Shown: positions 26,663 to 36,549, numbered from the stretch's first letter. The stretch: 64,000 nucleotides of DNA from Bacteroidia bacterium (GCA_033391075.1 JAWPMV010000001.1:4588001-4652000), one strand, 5' to 3'. Made by a program: numbers and translations. Notes: a model not told the origin generated them from the sequence alone.

Positions 26663-27955
26663 ATGGAAACACAAATGGCGGCATACGCCCAGGTATTATT
26701 ATTTGCCATCCCTGTCCTTTACTTCTTCATCATTCTGGAAAGCATTTACTCCTGGAAAAAAGGAACCCAGGCATTCAGAAGTTTTGATACCATCGCCAGC
26801 ATTAGCGCCGGTATCACCAATAGCCTGAAGAGCGTTTTGGGCCTCACCTTTTTTGTCATTGGATACGATGTACTGCTGGAACATCTGGCGGTAGTACAAT
26901 TGGAAATCAATTGGCTGCTTTATGTCCTGGCCTTTCTCGCCCTCGACTTTGCAACTTACTGGAGTCACAGACTGATGCATGAAGTCAATTTCTTCTGGAA
27001 CAAACATGTCGTTCATCATGCCAGCGAAGAGTACAACCTATCCGTAGCCCTCCGTCAGCCGATCTCTGAAATTGTGAGCATATTTTTCTTCTTTATGTTC
27101 CCTGCAGCTTTACTAGGAGTTCCCAGTGAAGTGATCGCTGTACTGACACCATTGCATTTTCTCTTGCAGTTCTGGATTCACACGGCTCATATTGGAAAAC
27201 TCGGGATTCTGGAATATATCCTTGTTACTCCCTCCCAACATAGGGTTCATCATGCCCTTAATGATATCTATCTGGACAAAAACCTTTCCGGCGTCTTTTG
27301 CATCTGGGATCGTCTGTTTGGAACCTTTCAGGAAGAACTGGAGGAAGAGCCACCCGTTTATGGCAGCAAGAGGCAGGTCAATAGCTGGAATCCAGTTAGA
27401 CTCAATTTCTCTCACCTCAGTCTCATGATAAAGGATGCATGGCATTGCAAAAGTTACCGGGACAAGCTCAGGATTTGGTTTATGCCAACGGGATGGAGAC
27501 CGAGAGATGTGGCAGAAAAATTTCCGGTAAGGTCTGCAAATCAGCATAGCCTGGAGAAATATGATACCGATCTTTTTACGGGCTTAAAAGCCTGGGCCTG
27601 GTTGCAATGCATCATGGCCAATCTTATGCTCGTCCATCTGCTGTTCTTCTACGCAGAAATCGGTTTCCCCAATCTTTTGCTTTATGGAGGTTTTATCTTT
27701 TTAGGGATCTACAGCTATTCAAGTTTGATGGATCTGGAAAAAACTTCGATCTGGGCAGAGGTAGTTCGATTTATCTTTGGCATGGGACTTCTTTTTTATT
27801 TCGGGGAATGGTTCCAGATTCCGGAACTCAATCTCTTTATGCTCATGTATTTATTGATTTCTCTTTTGCTCCACATTCATTTTGTCATAAAGGAAATTCC
27901 AATTTTGAAGGTAGTAAAGCATTGGGGAAAAGGGATGCCGGGGGTTCATACTTAA
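26663..27955 (+). CDS. Sterol desaturase / fatty acid hydroxylase superfamily membrane protein
   Basis: This 430-residue integral membrane protein has the di-iron histidine boxes of the superfamily: HRLMH, HVVHH and HRVHH. Several hydrophobic helices flank them, and about 120 extra residues with more membrane helices follow at the C-terminus. This layout resembles alkylglycerol monooxygenase (TMEM195)-like proteins. Such enzymes use O2 to hydroxylate or desaturate lipids. The probable substrate is a membrane lipid, but none can be named. It appears monocistronic; a hairpin repeat starts 3 nt after its stop. Confidence 0.9.
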   Translation: METQMAAYAQVLLFAIPVLYFFIILESIYSWKKGTQAFRSFDTIASISAGITNSLKSVLGLTFFVIGYDVLLEHLAVVQLEINWLLYVLAFLALDFATYWSHRLMHEVNFFWNKHVVHHASEEYNLSVALRQPISEIVSIFFFFMFPAALLGVPSEVIAVLTPLHFLLQFWIHTAHIGKLGILEYILVTPSQHRVHHALNDIYLDKNLSGVFCIWDRLFGTFQEELEEEPPVYGSKRQVNSWNPVRLNFSHLSLMIKDAWHCKSYRDKLRIWFMPTGWRPRDVAEKFPVRSANQHSLEKYDTDLFTGLKAWAWLQCIMANLMLVHLLFFYAEIGFPNLLLYGGFIFLGIYSYSSLMDLEKTSIWAEVVRFIFGMGLLFYFGEWFQIPELNLFMLMYLLISLLLHIHFVIKEIPILKVVKHWGKGMPGVHT

Positions 27956-27958
27956 AAG

Positions 27959-28064
27959 ACGTGTTGGAGTGTTAGTGTACTAGTGTGTTGGCGTTTGGGG
28001 ATTGAAGCAAGCGGATAGTCTCATCCCTCTCCAAGAACACTTGAATACAAGAACACCTGAACAT
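27959..28064. repeat. GTGTT-type hairpin repeat after the hydroxylase gene
   Basis: The left arm starts ACGTGTTGGAGTGTTAG (27959). The right arm has CCAAGAACACTTGAATAC and AAGAACACCTGAACAT (28031-28064). The arms form an imperfect inverted repeat of about 33 bp each, starting 3 nt after the stop codon. Confidence 0.6.
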
Positions 28065-28132
28065 CTCCCCGTCCTTGTTCTCCCTTCAATATGTCCTTAT
28101 CTTAAAGGAATAGAAATACACAAACAGGAATA

Positions 28133-28915
28133 ATGGGACAACTCGATTTTTCAAAGGTTTCAGAACAAACTGCAGATGCCATTCTGAAATTCCTTAACCA
28201 GGCTTTCAGGCCACAGGACATTCTCAACAAAGCCCTCATCAAAGAAGAAGGAGAGACCAAAGATTATGGGATCGGTCCGGTAGTCGCAGGGAGAATTATA
28301 AAGCGTAGAAAAGAACTTCCTCGCTGGCGCTTCACCGAACTTTCCCAACTCAATGGCATCAAAGGATTTGGGCAAGATAAATTTGAAGACCTGGTGGATA
28401 CCTTTTCTATTTCATCAGCAGAACATTTACGCTATGTGATAGAATCGAAACCCATCCTCTATGAAAACTTCCCTTTCACCTACCATGCCATCACTTTTTC
28501 GGATGATCAGGAGTTTCAGGAGCAAACTGCAGATGAAGCGAGTCTTCGGAAACTTGTAGCTTCTCATATTGAGCACCTGGCGAGCAGAAAGAATGTTGCA
28601 GAGAAAGATCTGGCAAAGGCACGAGCGCAGATTGATTCAGCCTATATCGAGAAATTCTTTACCGCTTTTCAGGGAGCTTATGCCTGGGCGGTATGGTTTT
28701 ACGGTTTCGATGCGGATAATTGGTTTGGCTTCGATCAAATGAGAATTCCCCTGGAATCCTATCTATATGAAAATGGAGATGATCCAGCTTTATATCTTTT
28801 TAAAGGATTTGAGAACAAGCTGATTCTCAGAGGAATTAGCGTTCTGGATCTGCCGGTTGTGGTGCATCCTGTAGAAAAAACTGTATATCTTTGGGCTGCG
28901 GAGCTTTTTGATTAA
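28133..28915 (+). CDS. Helix-hairpin-helix domain protein
   Basis: This 260-residue cytoplasmic protein has an HhH-like DNA-binding segment at about residues 44-92: IGPVVAGRIIKRRKELPRWRFTELSQLNGIKGFGQDKFEDLV, where the GIGPV and GIKGFG hairpins are clear. The remainder is unfamiliar, with a conserved-looking aromatic stretch (YAWAVWFYGFDADNWFGFDQM). Proteins with such HhH repeats bind DNA non-specifically or act in competence-like processes, but this one lacks a signal peptide. It is 22 nt upstream of the PI-PLC-like gene, so the two are probably co-transcribed although no functional link is evident. Confidence 0.7.
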   Translation: MGQLDFSKVSEQTADAILKFLNQAFRPQDILNKALIKEEGETKDYGIGPVVAGRIIKRRKELPRWRFTELSQLNGIKGFGQDKFEDLVDTFSISSAEHLRYVIESKPILYENFPFTYHAITFSDDQEFQEQTADEASLRKLVASHIEHLASRKNVAEKDLAKARAQIDSAYIEKFFTAFQGAYAWAVWFYGFDADNWFGFDQMRIPLESYLYENGDDPALYLFKGFENKLILRGISVLDLPVVVHPVEKTVYLWAAELFD

Positions 28916-28937
28916 AGCTTTTTTCCGATATTTAAGT

Positions 28938-30041
28938 ATGGAGAAGCTAATGATCCCCCTGCTTCTCATCCTCTTGATGAGCTGTGGGCGGGAAAATAGT
29001 ATGAGGTCTCCAAAACCCAAACAAGACCTCCGGATCAATGAGATCCAGGTGATCGGCAGCCATAACAGTTACAAAACTGCTATAGAGCCGGCACTGATGA
29101 AAATTTTGATGAAAGAGGATTCAGCCACTTTCTTCGCCCTCGATTATTCCCATGTGAAGATCGAGAAACAATTGGATTTAGGGCTACGCAAACTAGAACT
29201 CGATATCGTTCATGATCCTGCAGGGGGCCGTTTTGCGAATCCTTTAGGACTTTCCCTTCTACGAGAACAAGGCATCGAACCTCAAAGCTATGATCCCGAT
29301 AGTGTGATGTATCAACCGGGTTTTAAGGTTTTACATGTTCAGGATCTGGACTTCCGTTCCAATTGCCTTCGTTTGAAAGATTGTTTGCAGGAGATTAAAA
29401 CCTGGTCGGATGCGCATCCGGATCATTTACCCATAGCCATATCTTTCAACGCAAAAACCGATGTCATCAATCGAGCGGGATTTGTCAGACCTTTGGGCTT
29501 TAGTCCCAGCGCATTTGACTCTCTGGATGCAGAAATAAAAAGCATTATCCATGAAGACCGCATTATCAAACCGGACGATATTCGGGGAGGCTATGCGACC
29601 CTGGAGGAAGCTGCACTGGCTGGGAATTGGCCAAAACTGGAAGAAAGTCGAGGAAAGTTTCTATTCGTGTTGGATGAAGGTCCCGAAAAGCGAGCTGCCT
29701 ATTTAAAAGGTCATCCCAATCTACTGGGAAGGGTGATGTTTATAGATGCCGATCCCGGAGATCCAGCAGCTGCTTTCATCATTTTCAATGATCCGATCCA
29801 GCAGCTCGATTCAATTCAGTCTTTGGTCAAAATGGGGTATATGGTTCGTACACGAGCAGATGCAAACACCCTGGAAGCCCGGGTAGGTGATTTGGCGAGA
29901 TTACAGGCTGCCCTGAAGTCTGGTGCTCAATTTATTTCTACGGACTACTATTTAGACAAAAATCCTTTTGGCACCCGCTACAAGGCCGAACTCCCCAATA
30001 AGCAGAACTGGATATTGAATCCGGTTTTGTATGCAAACTAA
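28938..30041 (+). CDS. PI-PLC-like phosphodiesterase lipoprotein (calcium-dependent type)
   Basis: This 367-residue lipoprotein has a lipobox LLMSC (Cys14). The mature part resembles the Ca2+-dependent phosphoinositide phospholipase C-like family: IGSHNSYK with the catalytic-type His, the LRKLELDIVHDPAGG metal-binding block, and HVQDLDF...CLQEIKTWSDAHPDHLPIAISFN. These enzymes cleave phosphodiester bonds of inositol or glycerol lipids by a TIM-barrel mechanism. The true substrate in a marine Bacteroidota is not known. An upstream ATG at 28908 is possible, but 28938 starts the signal. Confidence 0.87.
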   Translation: MEKLMIPLLLILLMSCGRENSMRSPKPKQDLRINEIQVIGSHNSYKTAIEPALMKILMKEDSATFFALDYSHVKIEKQLDLGLRKLELDIVHDPAGGRFANPLGLSLLREQGIEPQSYDPDSVMYQPGFKVLHVQDLDFRSNCLRLKDCLQEIKTWSDAHPDHLPIAISFNAKTDVINRAGFVRPLGFSPSAFDSLDAEIKSIIHEDRIIKPDDIRGGYATLEEAALAGNWPKLEESRGKFLFVLDEGPEKRAAYLKGHPNLLGRVMFIDADPGDPAAAFIIFNDPIQQLDSIQSLVKMGYMVRTRADANTLEARVGDLARLQAALKSGAQFISTDYYLDKNPFGTRYKAELPNKQNWILNPVLYAN

Positions 30042-30068
30042 GTCTCTCTGCCCCCCTCCAAGACCCTT

Positions 30069-30187
30069 CCGCTGCAAGCCCGTTTCCCTCAAGAAGGAAA
30101 CGACCCGCATCTGGCATTCCGAAATCTCTACTGGCCTGCGCGCACTCCTTAATCCTATCAGGAGAAGGGAGTGTGGGCTTGAGGCGG
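30069..30187. repeat. Multi-branched inverted-repeat element between convergent genes
   Basis: The outer stem CCGC/GCGG and CAAGCCC/GGGCTTG (with a 2x2 loop) closes 119 bp. Inside are the hairpin CGTTTCC/GGAAACG (30081-30102) and the nested hairpin CACTCC/GGAGTG with TCCT/AGGA (30143-30173). Together they can form a three-way junction. It could be a MITE-like repeat, a structured RNA or a complex terminator. Confidence 0.5.
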
Positions 30188-30191
30188 TGGG

Positions 30192-31688
30192 TTATTTTTC
30201 GTACCAAAAAAATGGAGAGAAAAGCATCAGCACTGTAAAGAGTTCCAATCTACCCAATAACATGAGGAAGGATAAAAACCATTTGCCGAAATCGGGGATG
30301 GCGGCGAAGTTTTGAGAATTGCTGGGACCTACCGCCCCCAGCCCCGGACCGATATTGCCCAGGGTAGCAGCTACAGAACCCAGGATGGTATCAAAATCAT
30401 CAACCATAGTCGCCATAACAAAGCAACCAAAAATGTAGATCCCTAAAAAAATCATGAAGAAAACCACCATTTTTGAAACGATGTCTTGCTGAACGCCTTT
30501 GCCATTGAAACGAACCGGTAAAATGGCTTTGGGATGGATCTGACGTTTGAGTTCGAGATAAGCATTTTTAATAACGACTACTGAACGTACCATCTTCACG
30601 CCTCCACTGGTCGAACCTGCACATGCCCCGGTAAACATGAGTACAAAGAAAGTGATAAGCAAAAATGGCCCCCAGGAAGTATAATCAGCCGTACCAAAAC
30701 CCGTAGTTGTCATTATTGCAACTACTTGAAACGCAGCATCCCGAAAACTCTTTTCCCCTGGCTCTCCATTTCGGAAATAAATAATCAAACTAGCCACAAT
30801 TGTGATTATCAAAACCGCAAATAAGTACACCCGAAATTCCTCATTCTTCCAGAGCTTTAGCGGCTTTCCCCTAAGGGCGAAATAGGTAAGGGAAAAGTTG
30901 ATTCCCGCCAGAAACATAAAGATGATTACAATGTATTGGCTATAGGCTCCAAAAGCTCCCAGACTGGCTTGTCTGGTTGAGAATCCTCCGGTCGAAAGGG
31001 TAGCCATGGCATGACAGATCGCATCGAAGAAATTCATTTCCCCCAGCATCAGAAGAACGGTCTCCAAAATGGTTAAACCAAAATATACTAGCCACAAACG
31101 CTTGGCAGTCTCCTTTACACGCGGCGTCAATTTATCCGGTGTAGGTCCGGGAACCTCTGCCGCATACAGCTGCATTCCCCCAATCCCCAATAAGGGAAGT
31201 ATGGCAATCGTCAATACAATAATTCCCATACCCCCGATCCAGTGCGTCATAGCCCTCCAGAAATGAAGCCCTTTGGGCAAGGCTTCAATATTATCCGCGA
31301 GAATACTTGCCCCCGTCGTGGTAAATCCCGACATGGTTTCAAAAAATGCATCTGTAAAACTCGGAATAGCCCCACTGGCAACATAAGGGATTGCACCAAT
31401 AAAAGACATCACCAACCAACCCAGGGTAACGATGACATAACCATCTCTCTTCTTTACTTCTCGCCCACCGATGTAGCGATTACTGATCAACCATATGCCT
31501 GCTCCAAAAAGCAAGCTCAGCAAACCAGAATACAAAATGGCTGTAGGAGTATTGTGGTGGATAGGATGGCTCACCGCATCCATCGGTGCATCATAATAAT
31601 AGGAAAATGGCAGAGACAACAGGATCGCAAAGCCGCTGATTGCAATCAACATTCCCAGCACATTTACAATCGACTTCCAGTGAAACAT
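30192..31688 (-). CDS. trkH: TrkH-family potassium uptake protein
   Basis: This 498-residue inner membrane protein has the four pore-loop repeats of TrkH/KtrB channels: SGFTTTGASIL, ATLSTGGFST, IMTTTGFGTAD, and the fourth GNIGPGLGAVGP. About ten hydrophobic helices surround them. TrkH imports potassium together with the cytoplasmic regulatory ring TrkA. A trkA gene is not next to it here: upstream is a 282-bp gap, then an unrelated plus-strand gene. TrkA must be encoded elsewhere. The full length and intact selectivity-filter glycines indicate an active transporter. Confidence 0.95.
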   Translation of the reverse strand: MFHWKSIVNVLGMLIAISGFAILLSLPFSYYYDAPMDAVSHPIHHNTPTAILYSGLLSLLFGAGIWLISNRYIGGREVKKRDGYVIVTLGWLVMSFIGAIPYVASGAIPSFTDAFFETMSGFTTTGASILADNIEALPKGLHFWRAMTHWIGGMGIIVLTIAILPLLGIGGMQLYAAEVPGPTPDKLTPRVKETAKRLWLVYFGLTILETVLLMLGEMNFFDAICHAMATLSTGGFSTRQASLGAFGAYSQYIVIIFMFLAGINFSLTYFALRGKPLKLWKNEEFRVYLFAVLIITIVASLIIYFRNGEPGEKSFRDAAFQVVAIMTTTGFGTADYTSWGPFLLITFFVLMFTGACAGSTSGGVKMVRSVVVIKNAYLELKRQIHPKAILPVRFNGKGVQQDIVSKMVVFFMIFLGIYIFGCFVMATMVDDFDTILGSVAATLGNIGPGLGAVGPSNSQNFAAIPDFGKWFLSFLMLLGRLELFTVLMLFSPFFWYEK

Positions 31689-31970
31689 AGGGGGAAGAAT
31701 CTGTTAAAATGTTCTCAGGTTTTGGAGGCTTGAGTATATGGATGTGCAAGTTTGTGAGGAATATTTTGAAATCAAAATCACATATATGCTCCGAAAATTG
31801 GGAGTAAAAAAAGAAGGAATCTCCTGATTATTAAGGAAATATCTCCTAAATTTCATCAGAAAATATTATTTACCTACCCTAAAATGTTTCCTTGAGCCAT
31901 AATTTGGTGTCTAACATATAAAGCACATGAGCCCGAAATAAGATCTAACCAATTCAAGCAAAACAACATT

Positions 31971-34900
31971 ATGAAAAGCCTTTGGGTCCTGCTACCAAGC
32001 TTTCTCATTCCCCTCTTGTGTTCCGCTCAACTATCCATGACGGGTAGTAATTTAAACATCGATTTTACCGGCTATGATGGTTCCGGTTTTGGAAATCCAC
32101 CAACTGTCGGCCAACTCAGTTCCACTGCCTGGCTTTTGTCTGAGACCACCAATCTCTCACAGGGACTATCAACGGGTGGGGAAACTGCTGCGGGATTTTA
32201 TTCCCTGGATAATGCCGGAGATGCCAGACTTTGGTTTCAAACTACAGGAGGCTATATGACTCCCGGAACCATTAGCCTTGTCATTCAGAACAATACAGCC
32301 GGCCCTATTACCGAATTAAATATCAGCTATGATATTCTGGTCCTAAATGATCAGAACCGCGCCAATAGTTTCAATTTTCTCTTTTCTGAGGATAATGTGG
32401 TTTTTACCCCTCAAGCGGTATTGGACTTCACCTCGATAGAAGCCGCTGATGCCAATCCGCAAATAGAAATTCATCCGAAGGGTATTTCTCTTACAGGCCT
32501 GAACATTCCCCTGGGAACCAATTTTGCCTTACAATGGCAAACGGATGATGTATCAGGTATAGGTTCCAGAGATGAATTGGGTCTGGACAATGTAAGTCTT
32601 GATCTTGGTCCCATCATTACTGCGACAGAACTCCGCTTTATGAATCTCCCGGCCTTTTTTGTGGCGGGACAGACCTACGAACTACAAGTATGTGCCACAG
32701 ATGCTGCCGGGAATGTAGCCATTGGAAATACAGATCCTATTAGTCTATCTGAAGTTACGGTATCGGGTTCTGCCATACAGGACGGTATTCAGGGAGCGGG
32801 CTGTAAGACATTTTTCATTAGTCCGGGAATAAGTGGACCTGTAGAAGTCCGGGCAGCCAATGCAATTCTTCCTGATCAATTGAGTGGGAATATACCCATC
32901 GCTCCGGGTTCTGTATTCATTTCCGAATATGTAGAAGGAAGTGGCAGCAATCGATGCATCGAAATTTACAATGCAACCGGAGCAGACATCAACCTCGGGA
33001 CTGCGGCTTATGAATTACTGATTTATGATAATGGAGCTACAAGCCCTAATCCTACCGATGTTTATCCGCTTACGGGCATACTAGCTGCGGGAGATGTTTT
33101 TGTAGTCTGTAATGAGAATGCGGGGCCAGATTTTCTGGCTCAAGCGGATCAAACAGAACCCGAAGGAGATTTCCTCTTTGACGGAGATGATGCCATTGAA
33201 TTGAGAAATAATAACGGTACACTGGATTTTATCGGAAAGCTGGGAGAAGACCCTGGGACAGCATGGAGCGGAGGAGGCTGTGGTACCAATGATGAAACGC
33301 TCATCCGAAATGCAGGAATAAATTTTGGAGATACAGATACAGGCGATGCTTTCGATCCTTCTTCCGAATGGTCCTGTGAAATCAAAAATACCTGGGCCTA
33401 TCTCGGTTACCATAATTTATCAATTGCAGCGACTGAATTACGAATTCGACGTTTGGAGCCCGACTCGACTTCCTGTATTTCGGAAGCAGATTATTTTGCA
33501 GTGGAATTTTGTGCATTTGATGCGGTAAATGGCTTTAATGATCCCGCCTTTGCCCCAGCCATCAGTCTCAATTCCTCTGGAGTGGGTCCCTGGGAGATTG
33601 CTGGCTTGAATGGAGGTATAAGTAAAAGTGTAGATGAAAATGGATGTGCTGTCTTCTATTTTCGAAATTTTAGCTCGGAGAGCTTTACGATTACGGCATC
33701 AGCTTCAGGAGTAGCCAGTGTAAATACCAGTACAATTACTATTGCTGCAACTTGTACGGATGCCCGCATTCTGCAAAGCGTTATCAATCCTTGTGGTAAT
33801 GAAACACAAAACGAATTCCTCAGTGTTTTGAATGGAGATACCCCTTTGGACCTGGCCGATATGAGCCTGGCATCTGTGGATCATCTTTCCGGTGCTCCTC
33901 AACCCAATTACAATTACACCTTCAATAGTACGGCAACAGCAACAGCAGATAATCCTGCCCCCTGTAATTTGACCGATAATGTTTGTCTGCAATGGCTCAA
34001 TGTCAATGATGCCAATCAGCGGCAAATGCTCATCAACCTCCGGGATGAACTCAACACCATAGCTGGCTGTACTATTTTTGAAATCCCCAATCAGAGCGGA
34101 GGTACTTTTGGAGAAATTCCTGCGGGGGCCCGTATGATGGTCTTTTTAGGGGCTGGAGGAAATGGGACGCTGGGCAGCGAAGGATTTGATGATGCACCAA
34201 ATAATCTGGACTTTGCTTCCTTCTGCGCATCCGGTATCCAGCCGGTTTATATAGTGGTCAGTACTGCGAAAGCTGGTTTTGGCGGATATTTTAGCAATAC
34301 GGACGCAAGAACTGTCAGGATGATCATCAATGGATCGACCTATGATGTACAGGGAACGGACCCATCTGGCACAACTGAAGCCGAAGTCATCAATACCTTT
34401 GGGGAATATCAATCAGGTCAGAGCTGCGTTCCTCCTATTGCCTTTAATGCTACTCCTTTGCCATTGAGCTGGCTGGATTTTCAGGTGGAGAAAAATGCAA
34501 ATAATCAGGTGTTACTCTTCTGGGAAACAATCCATGAATCCAATACGCATTTTTTTACGGTGGAAAGAAAACATGAGGCTTTGGATCGTTTTGAAGATTT
34601 AGGGATGGTAGCAGCAAGTGGAAATACGGAGGGAGTTGAGAGCTATAAATTTATGGATGTAAAAGTCTTAAGTGGCAGGAACACCTACCGCATTCGTTTG
34701 ACTGATTTGGATGGAAGTATTGATTATTCGGATAGTCGAGAGTTGTGGGTTGAAAGAGATCCAGGCGAAAGGACTTTTACTATCTACCCTCAACCTGCTA
34801 GGGATGTATTGAGCCTACATTGGGAATCTGGAGAGCGATCAATGTTTTATGTGAAGGTTTTGAATTTGCAGGGGAAAATACTGATCAAAGATCAGCGTAT

Positions 34901-35021
34901 GGCAGATCCAGGGGCAAATAACTGGAAGTTGGATATACGTAAGCTGGCTGGAGGATATTATTTGCTTGAGCTCATGGAAAATGGAAGGAGTCTGGGGATG
35001 AGGAGTTTGGTAAAGGAATGA
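31971..35021 (+). CDS. Secreted lamin-tail-domain protein with T9SS sorting domain
   Basis: This 1016-residue protein has a signal peptide ending near LLCSAQ, a beta-rich N-terminal part, and a lamin-tail (LTD) domain at about residues 315-480 (ISEYVEGSGSNRCIEIYN, GDDAIELRNNNG). Further beta domains follow. Residues 828-925 carry the PLPLSWLDFQ...FTVERKHE module, and the last 80 residues form a T9SS type A sorting domain (FTIYPQPARDVLSL, LQGKIL, LAGGYYLLEL). LTD domains occur in surface and nuclease-linked proteins and may mediate adhesion. No catalytic motif is recognised. It is probably exported by type IX secretion and attached to the surface. Confidence 0.87.
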   Translation: MKSLWVLLPSFLIPLLCSAQLSMTGSNLNIDFTGYDGSGFGNPPTVGQLSSTAWLLSETTNLSQGLSTGGETAAGFYSLDNAGDARLWFQTTGGYMTPGTISLVIQNNTAGPITELNISYDILVLNDQNRANSFNFLFSEDNVVFTPQAVLDFTSIEAADANPQIEIHPKGISLTGLNIPLGTNFALQWQTDDVSGIGSRDELGLDNVSLDLGPIITATELRFMNLPAFFVAGQTYELQVCATDAAGNVAIGNTDPISLSEVTVSGSAIQDGIQGAGCKTFFISPGISGPVEVRAANAILPDQLSGNIPIAPGSVFISEYVEGSGSNRCIEIYNATGADINLGTAAYELLIYDNGATSPNPTDVYPLTGILAAGDVFVVCNENAGPDFLAQADQTEPEGDFLFDGDDAIELRNNNGTLDFIGKLGEDPGTAWSGGGCGTNDETLIRNAGINFGDTDTGDAFDPSSEWSCEIKNTWAYLGYHNLSIAATELRIRRLEPDSTSCISEADYFAVEFCAFDAVNGFNDPAFAPAISLNSSGVGPWEIAGLNGGISKSVDENGCAVFYFRNFSSESFTITASASGVASVNTSTITIAATCTDARILQSVINPCGNETQNEFLSVLNGDTPLDLADMSLASVDHLSGAPQPNYNYTFNSTATATADNPAPCNLTDNVCLQWLNVNDANQRQMLINLRDELNTIAGCTIFEIPNQSGGTFGEIPAGARMMVFLGAGGNGTLGSEGFDDAPNNLDFASFCASGIQPVYIVVSTAKAGFGGYFSNTDARTVRMIINGSTYDVQGTDPSGTTEAEVINTFGEYQSGQSCVPPIAFNATPLPLSWLDFQVEKNANNQVLLFWETIHESNTHFFTVERKHEALDRFEDLGMVAASGNTEGVESYKFMDVKVLSGRNTYRIRLTDLDGSIDYSDSRELWVERDPGERTFTIYPQPARDVLSLHWESGERSMFYVKVLNLQGKILIKDQRMADPGANNWKLDIRKLAGGYYLLELMENGRSLGMRSLVKE

Positions 35022-35057
35022 TGGGATGACAGATTATGTACCTTAGCTCAATTCAGG

Positions 35058-35094
35058 CTGTCATCCCGGCCTTAATACAAGAGCGGGGATCTCT
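35058..35094. repeat. 37-bp dispersed repeat, copy 1
   Basis: CTGTCATCCCGGCCTTAA and the following ACAAGAGCGGGGATCTCT match copy 2 at 36422-36458 at 29 of 37 positions by eye. It lies in the 190-bp gap after the lamin-tail gene, followed by CGCTCTCGCTCAGGATGA-like sequence typical of degenerate intergenic repeats. Confidence 0.55.
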
Positions 35095-35211
35095 AGCTGT
35101 AAATCTATCTTAAAACAAGCGCGTCAGCCCGAGCCTAGTTGAGGGAAGGAGCTGGATGAAATAAATAGGTCTTTCGCTCTCGCTCAGGATGAGGGGGCGG
35201 TTAAATATCTA

Positions 35212-35748
35212 CTACGGATTAATCGCATCGCGAATAAATTGTTTCAGGACCTCAGTCTGATCTTTCCCCAAAGACTCCCCATACTTGCCCGCCAGATAAG
35301 CCGTCAGCATAATGAGAATTGCCAGAGGGAAAGCCCAAAGGTATAGGGTAATTTCCCCTAGCATCCATTTGGAAATGCCGTATGAAGATATCGCAAATCC
35401 AATGAGCCCTATCGTAAAATAAATAAACATAAACATCGTCCAGACTGCAGGTCGGGGTCCAATCAATCCTCTGAGAAAAACCTGATCAGGATGCCATTCA
35501 TCTTCTTCGACCCGAAAATCGAGATGAGGCGACCAATAATGTAACTCATCCTCAACGATGTCCAGGATGATATGATTATCAACGATCTTCCCACTGAGAT
35601 GTGGATGATCCCCTTCGAGCATGCCCGTGATTTTTGTCAGAATCTCCTCTTTTGAATAAGAGACGGGTATTTCAAAGCGAGGCCTGATATGAAGAATAGA
35701 GTTTTCGATAAGAATGGGATTAGTGGTAGATATAGCTCGTTCAGGCAA
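35212..35748 (-). CDS. Membrane protein of unknown function (two TM helices)
   Basis: This 178-residue protein has a soluble N-terminal part of about 100 residues with alternating beta strands (SGKIVDNHIILDIVEDELHYWSPHLDF), then two transmembrane helices at about 105-127 and 133-153, and a short helical tail. No family is recognised. A central RGLIGPRPAVWT motif just before the first helix may be diagnostic for homologues. It lies between a repeat-bearing gap and the divergent CBS gene, so its own promoter should sit within 35749-35878. Confidence 0.65.
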   Translation of the reverse strand: MPERAISTTNPILIENSILHIRPRFEIPVSYSKEEILTKITGMLEGDHPHLSGKIVDNHIILDIVEDELHYWSPHLDFRVEEDEWHPDQVFLRGLIGPRPAVWTMFMFIYFTIGLIGFAISSYGISKWMLGEITLYLWAFPLAILIMLTAYLAGKYGESLGKDQTEVLKQFIRDAINP

Positions 35749-35878
35749 ATTGGATTCGCAATATTCTCAAGCTATAAAAGACTCATATCAAATGGGAAAA
35801 CAAAAGTCAGTATGGCAAGCATAAAAACTCATTCATAGACCTATATTCAAGGACTACCTTAGGCTCAAACAAAGGATT

Positions 35879-36301
35879 ATGAAATTAAAAATAGCTGACC
35901 TTATGGTCAAAAATGTCGTTACCACACAAGCTCACAAATCCATCGGCCACTTACGCGATATCATGCAAAAAAACCGAATCAGTTCGGTGCCAGTAGTCAA
36001 TTCGGACAATGAACCTATAGGAATTGTCACCTCTAATGACCTAAGTCGACCCGATCTCAATGATGCCTCTCCGGTCAGTACACTTTTATCTGGTCATATA
36101 TACAAAGTCCCAGCCTACAACGATATCTCCGTTGCAGCCAAAGTCATGCGCAAACATAAATTTCATCATTTGCTGGTTACACATGAACAGGAATTGGTAG
36201 GTATCATCAGTGCCTTTGACCTGCTTCAGTTGCTGGATGAGCATAAATTTGTCATGAAAAATCCCCCCACAAAGAATAAAAAGGTGAAGAAAGTCTATTA
36301 A
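35879..36301 (+). CDS. CBS-domain pair protein
   Basis: This 140-residue cytoplasmic protein consists of two CBS motifs, at about 8-60 (VKNVVTTQAHKSIGHLRDIMQKNRISSVPVVN, IGIVTSNDLSR) and 68-122 (IYKVPAYNDISVAAKVMRKHKFHHLLVTHE, VGIISAFDLLQLL), and a basic tail. CBS pairs bind adenosyl nucleotides and act as energy or ion-strength sensors. As a stand-alone protein its partner is unknown. Confidence 0.92.
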   Translation: MKLKIADLMVKNVVTTQAHKSIGHLRDIMQKNRISSVPVVNSDNEPIGIVTSNDLSRPDLNDASPVSTLLSGHIYKVPAYNDISVAAKVMRKHKFHHLLVTHEQELVGIISAFDLLQLLDEHKFVMKNPPTKNKKVKKVY

Positions 36302-36421
36302 GTTCTTCGAATCTAATTTGGTCAAATAGGGGCGGGTGATCCATCTGTCCCTATGTTTTTTAGGAGGTTTGGGTTAATGATTGCTAAGCTTAGTCCAGGG
36401 TGCCACTTTATACCTGTAAGT

Positions 36422-36458
36422 CTGTCAACTCAGCCTTAAGACAAGAGTCAGAATCTCT
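36422..36458. repeat. 37-bp dispersed repeat, copy 2
   Basis: Matches copy 1 (35058-35094) at 29 of 37 positions, with the shared cores GCCTTAA, ACAAGAG and ATCTCT in the same order and spacing. Confidence 0.55.
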
Positions 36459-36549
36459 CACTCCCCCAGGAATAAAATAAATTGTAAGTTTGTACTACTT
36501 TGACGAAATTATGAAAAGAGGTATTTCTTTGTAAACACACAATACATTT

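Noticed and set aside
36511-36534. Eight-codon frame MKRGISL as a leader peptide
   Set aside because: No downstream gene or regulatory logic is associated with it; chance is sufficient.
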